Source: JACTMJ01 sp039812845 (GTDB lineage: Bacteria > Acidobacteriota > Terriglobia > Bryobacterales > Bryobacteraceae). From it: a stretch of DNA of 24,797 nt. The stretch is from positions 1 to 24,797 of the forward strand of contig JBDIBK010000059.1 in NCBI GenBank assembly GCA_039812845.1, given 5' to 3'. The translations under genes and the position numbers were made by a program. Under the pieces are notes generated by a model. The model was not told where the DNA came from, ran no database searches, and saw only the letters and a program-made list of their open reading frames with translations. Positions within the stretch are counted from its first letter, which is position 1; the number at the start of each line of letters is the position of its first letter. Positions 24,101 to 24,797 of this stretch are shown here, one piece after another.

Positions 24101-24346
24101 ACGAATTTCGCGGATGCCTTCAACGGTGTTCACCGCTTCTTCGATCACATCCGAAACGAGCGATTCCATTTCCTCGCTCGATGCGCCGGGCAGACTGGTG
24201 CGCACGGAGACCGTAGGCAGATCGACTTGCGGAAAGCGATCGAGGCCCAACCGAAAGTAGCTGGCCGCGCCGACCACCACCATCGCCATGATGATCATGG
24301 CGGCGAAGATCGGACGGCGGATGCAGATTTCAGCCAGTTTTTGCAT
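21128..24346 (-). CDS. RND efflux pump inner-membrane transporter (AcrB/HAE1-like)
   Basis: A 1072-residue proton-driven drug/solute efflux transporter of the AcrB class, full length for the family. It starts with the usual IRRPIFAAMIIMAM first membrane helix. There are two periplasmic halves and twelve expected membrane helices. The proton-relay pair is Asp400-Asp401 (GIVIDDAIVVLENI); Lys942/Lys943 (VVKKNS) and Thr980/981 (ILMTTLA) fill the matching positions in the second half. The porter-domain motif FPQVDLPTVSVRTSLPGAS is intact, as is the C-terminal GGQSLSLLLTLLVTPVAYSL. ATG 24346 follows GAGGAG by 9 nt. It lies 32 bp downstream of the adaptor gene on the same strand, so the two form an operon; an outer-membrane channel gene may lie outside the window. 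Substrate specificity cannot be read, though HAE1-type sequence suggests hydrophobic or amphiphilic compounds rather than metals. Confidence 0.95.
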   Translation of the reverse strand: MQKLAEICIRRPIFAAMIIMAMVVVGAASYFRLGLDRFPQVDLPTVSVRTSLPGASSEEMESLVSDVIEEAVNTVEGIREIRSINSSGNSMVMVTFDLSRDIDVAAQDVRDRVATVLRLLPEDADPPIIAKYNNENTPVLTIALSGDRTARELTELADKVVKPQLERSLGVGELRIVGGLERAISVWADAERLEAYKLSIRDVLDALRSQNADIPGGNVTNSLREESLRTIGRVENPRDFNDIVIRTVNGAPIRINDIGYAEDGAKEQRSLARLNGKPTVVMGILRQSGANTVATIEAVKENMRRVQAQLPADVRMEVIQDQSRFIEAALHEINVHLVLGSIFACLVVLAFMRSWRSTIIAGIAIPTSVISTFAMMEVLGFTLNSVTMLALVLMVGIVIDDAIVVLENIFRFVEEKKMTPMVAAREATADIGLAVLATTLSLVVIFVPVSFMSSVSGRFLYQFGITAAVAIMVSLLVSFSLTPMMSARLLRREDAVGGHSREGYYAYIDRAYTRMLHFVMRHRFAVSMLALLVILSSVPLYKVVRQEYLPGDIDENEFEVSVTAPETASLTAMSQALDRVEGDIRKIPAVKVVLSEVGGSYMARVNTARLYVRIVPIEERVFSIGRFFRGLIHLDPGEAFRNNYSQRDVMMQVRRALRKYTDLRAQVRNFPSFNIGGGNFEIDFVIRGPELEKLAAYAEQLRQRAETLGGIYDADTTLKLDRPELRVEIDRKRAADLGVKVADIAQALRTMVGGDVRVTRFRDPSVNEDYDVQLRLTEQYRDDPQVISRLYVPRANGELTRLDNLVKIVPSTIPSRIDRLDRQRQSSIRASIGDGYALADRLDALRKAADEMNMPPAYTTSVSGRGRELEQTGREFLIAFGLSVIFMYMVLASQFDSLIHPFTILLSLPLSIPFALFSLWATGNTLNLYSALGMLVLFGVVKKNSILQIDHMNSLRRKGLERYQAIIQGNRDRLRPILMTTLALVAGMAPLALGTGPGSEERRAIAVVVIGGQSLSLLLTLLVTPVAYSLFDDITQTALWKRWFGGRGSEEDVEVLPETVAARAPLPQHAGD

Positions 24347-24378
24347 ATCGATTCGCTCCTCGCCCTGCCGTTCTCCGC

Positions 24379-24797
24379 CTACTCGCTTTCGATGTCAACC
24401 GGTGCACCACCGACGAGGTTGCCGGGCGTCAGCACCACGCGGTCCCCCGCCTTCAGCCCCTCGACAATCTCGATGCGCCCGTCGTCGCGGCGGCCCGTGC
24501 GCACGAGGCGCTCGACGGACTTGCCCTGCTCGACGAGGAACACTTTCTCAATTCCCGCGAAGACCACGAGGGCGGAACTTGGCACAAAGATCGCCTGCTC
24601 CCCAGCTTTCGTCACGAGCGACGCCTGCACGAAAGACCCGGGCTTTAGCCGCCCGGAGTCGTTCGGAATGGTGGCCTCCACGAGGAGGGTGCGGTTCGCG
24701 GGATCGATGGCGGGCGAGAGGCGGGAGACCACGCCGCTGTACGTATTGGAGTCGTTTTCGAGGCGAAGCGTGATGCTTTGCCCCACGCGCACGCCGG
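24379..24797 (-). CDS. RND periplasmic adaptor (membrane fusion protein), partial
   Basis: The C-terminal 138 or so residues of a HlyD/AcrA-type membrane fusion protein; the 5' part runs off the right end of the window. Visible parts are the end of the beta-barrel domain (GQSITLRLENDSNTYSGVVSRLSPAIDPANRTLLVEATI), the LKPGSFVQASL strand, and the membrane-proximal domain (IFVPSSALVVFAGIEKVFLV, EIVEGLKAGDRVVLTPGNLVGGAPV). It would link the inner-membrane pump to an outer-membrane channel. The stop lies 32 bp before the pump gene's start, a standard adaptor-pump operon order. The lipid anchor or signal and the hairpin domain are not in view. Confidence 0.92.
   Translation of the reverse strand, partial: GVRVGQSITLRLENDSNTYSGVVSRLSPAIDPANRTLLVEATIPNDSGRLKPGSFVQASLVTKAGEQAIFVPSSALVVFAGIEKVFLVEQGKSVERLVRTGRRDDGRIEIVEGLKAGDRVVLTPGNLVGGAPVDIESE

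Overview
The window is high-GC DNA from what is most likely an Acidobacteriota bacterium of the Bryobacterales/Solibacterales type. This is an inference from gene content: three very large Oar-like TonB-dependent receptors (carboxypeptidase-regulatory-like domain, plug, C-terminal Phe barrel), a DUF1080 protein, Tat-exported enzymes, an FG-GAP/VCBS propeller protein, and GC-rich intergenic repeats. No rRNA, tRNA, CRISPR array or intact insertion sequence is visible.

Layout. 1-243: repeat-rich intergenic DNA. 244-816 (-): small secreted beta-barrel protein. 817-1462: intergenic DNA with a REP-like palindrome family and a 25-bp tandem repeat. 1463-3733 (-): FG-GAP propeller protein. 3912-4898 (+): secreted protein of unknown function built from two copies of one domain. 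4940-6822 (-): a translationally coupled pair, an ABC/RecF-type AAA_21 ATPase followed by a DUF4276 (Toprim-like) protein, in visibly AT-richer DNA. 7175-8224 (+): Tat-exported aldo/keto reductase. 8354-8968 (+): exported methionine sulfoxide reductase B. 9351-12545 (+), 13850-17365 (-) and 17693-21049 (+): the three receptors. Between the first two lie a decayed receptor 3' end (about 12687-12838) and a DUF1080 gene (12970-13608, -). 21128-24346 (-) and 24379-24797 (-, partial): an RND efflux pump and its periplasmic adaptor.

How the genes fit together. Most of the window is cell-envelope biology: outer-membrane uptake (three receptors), a secreted glycan-type enzyme domain (DUF1080), periplasmic redox and repair enzymes (Tat aldo/keto reductase, MsrB), secreted propeller and duplicated-domain proteins, and a two-gene efflux operon. 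No TonB/ExbB/ExbD, sigma/anti-sigma or SusD-like gene is present, so the receptors' substrates cannot be read from context.

The best candidate for an undescribed system is the ATPase-DUF4276 pair. It has the two-part logic of OLD/Gabija/PARIS-type anti-phage systems (ABC-like ATPase sensor plus Toprim-like effector), but with a different small partner, GTGA-overlap coupling and atypical base composition. The second most informative observation is the receptor remnant at 12687-12838: it keeps readable homology to the receptor next door and still carries that receptor's terminator hairpin, which now sits where it would end transcription of a different receptor gene.
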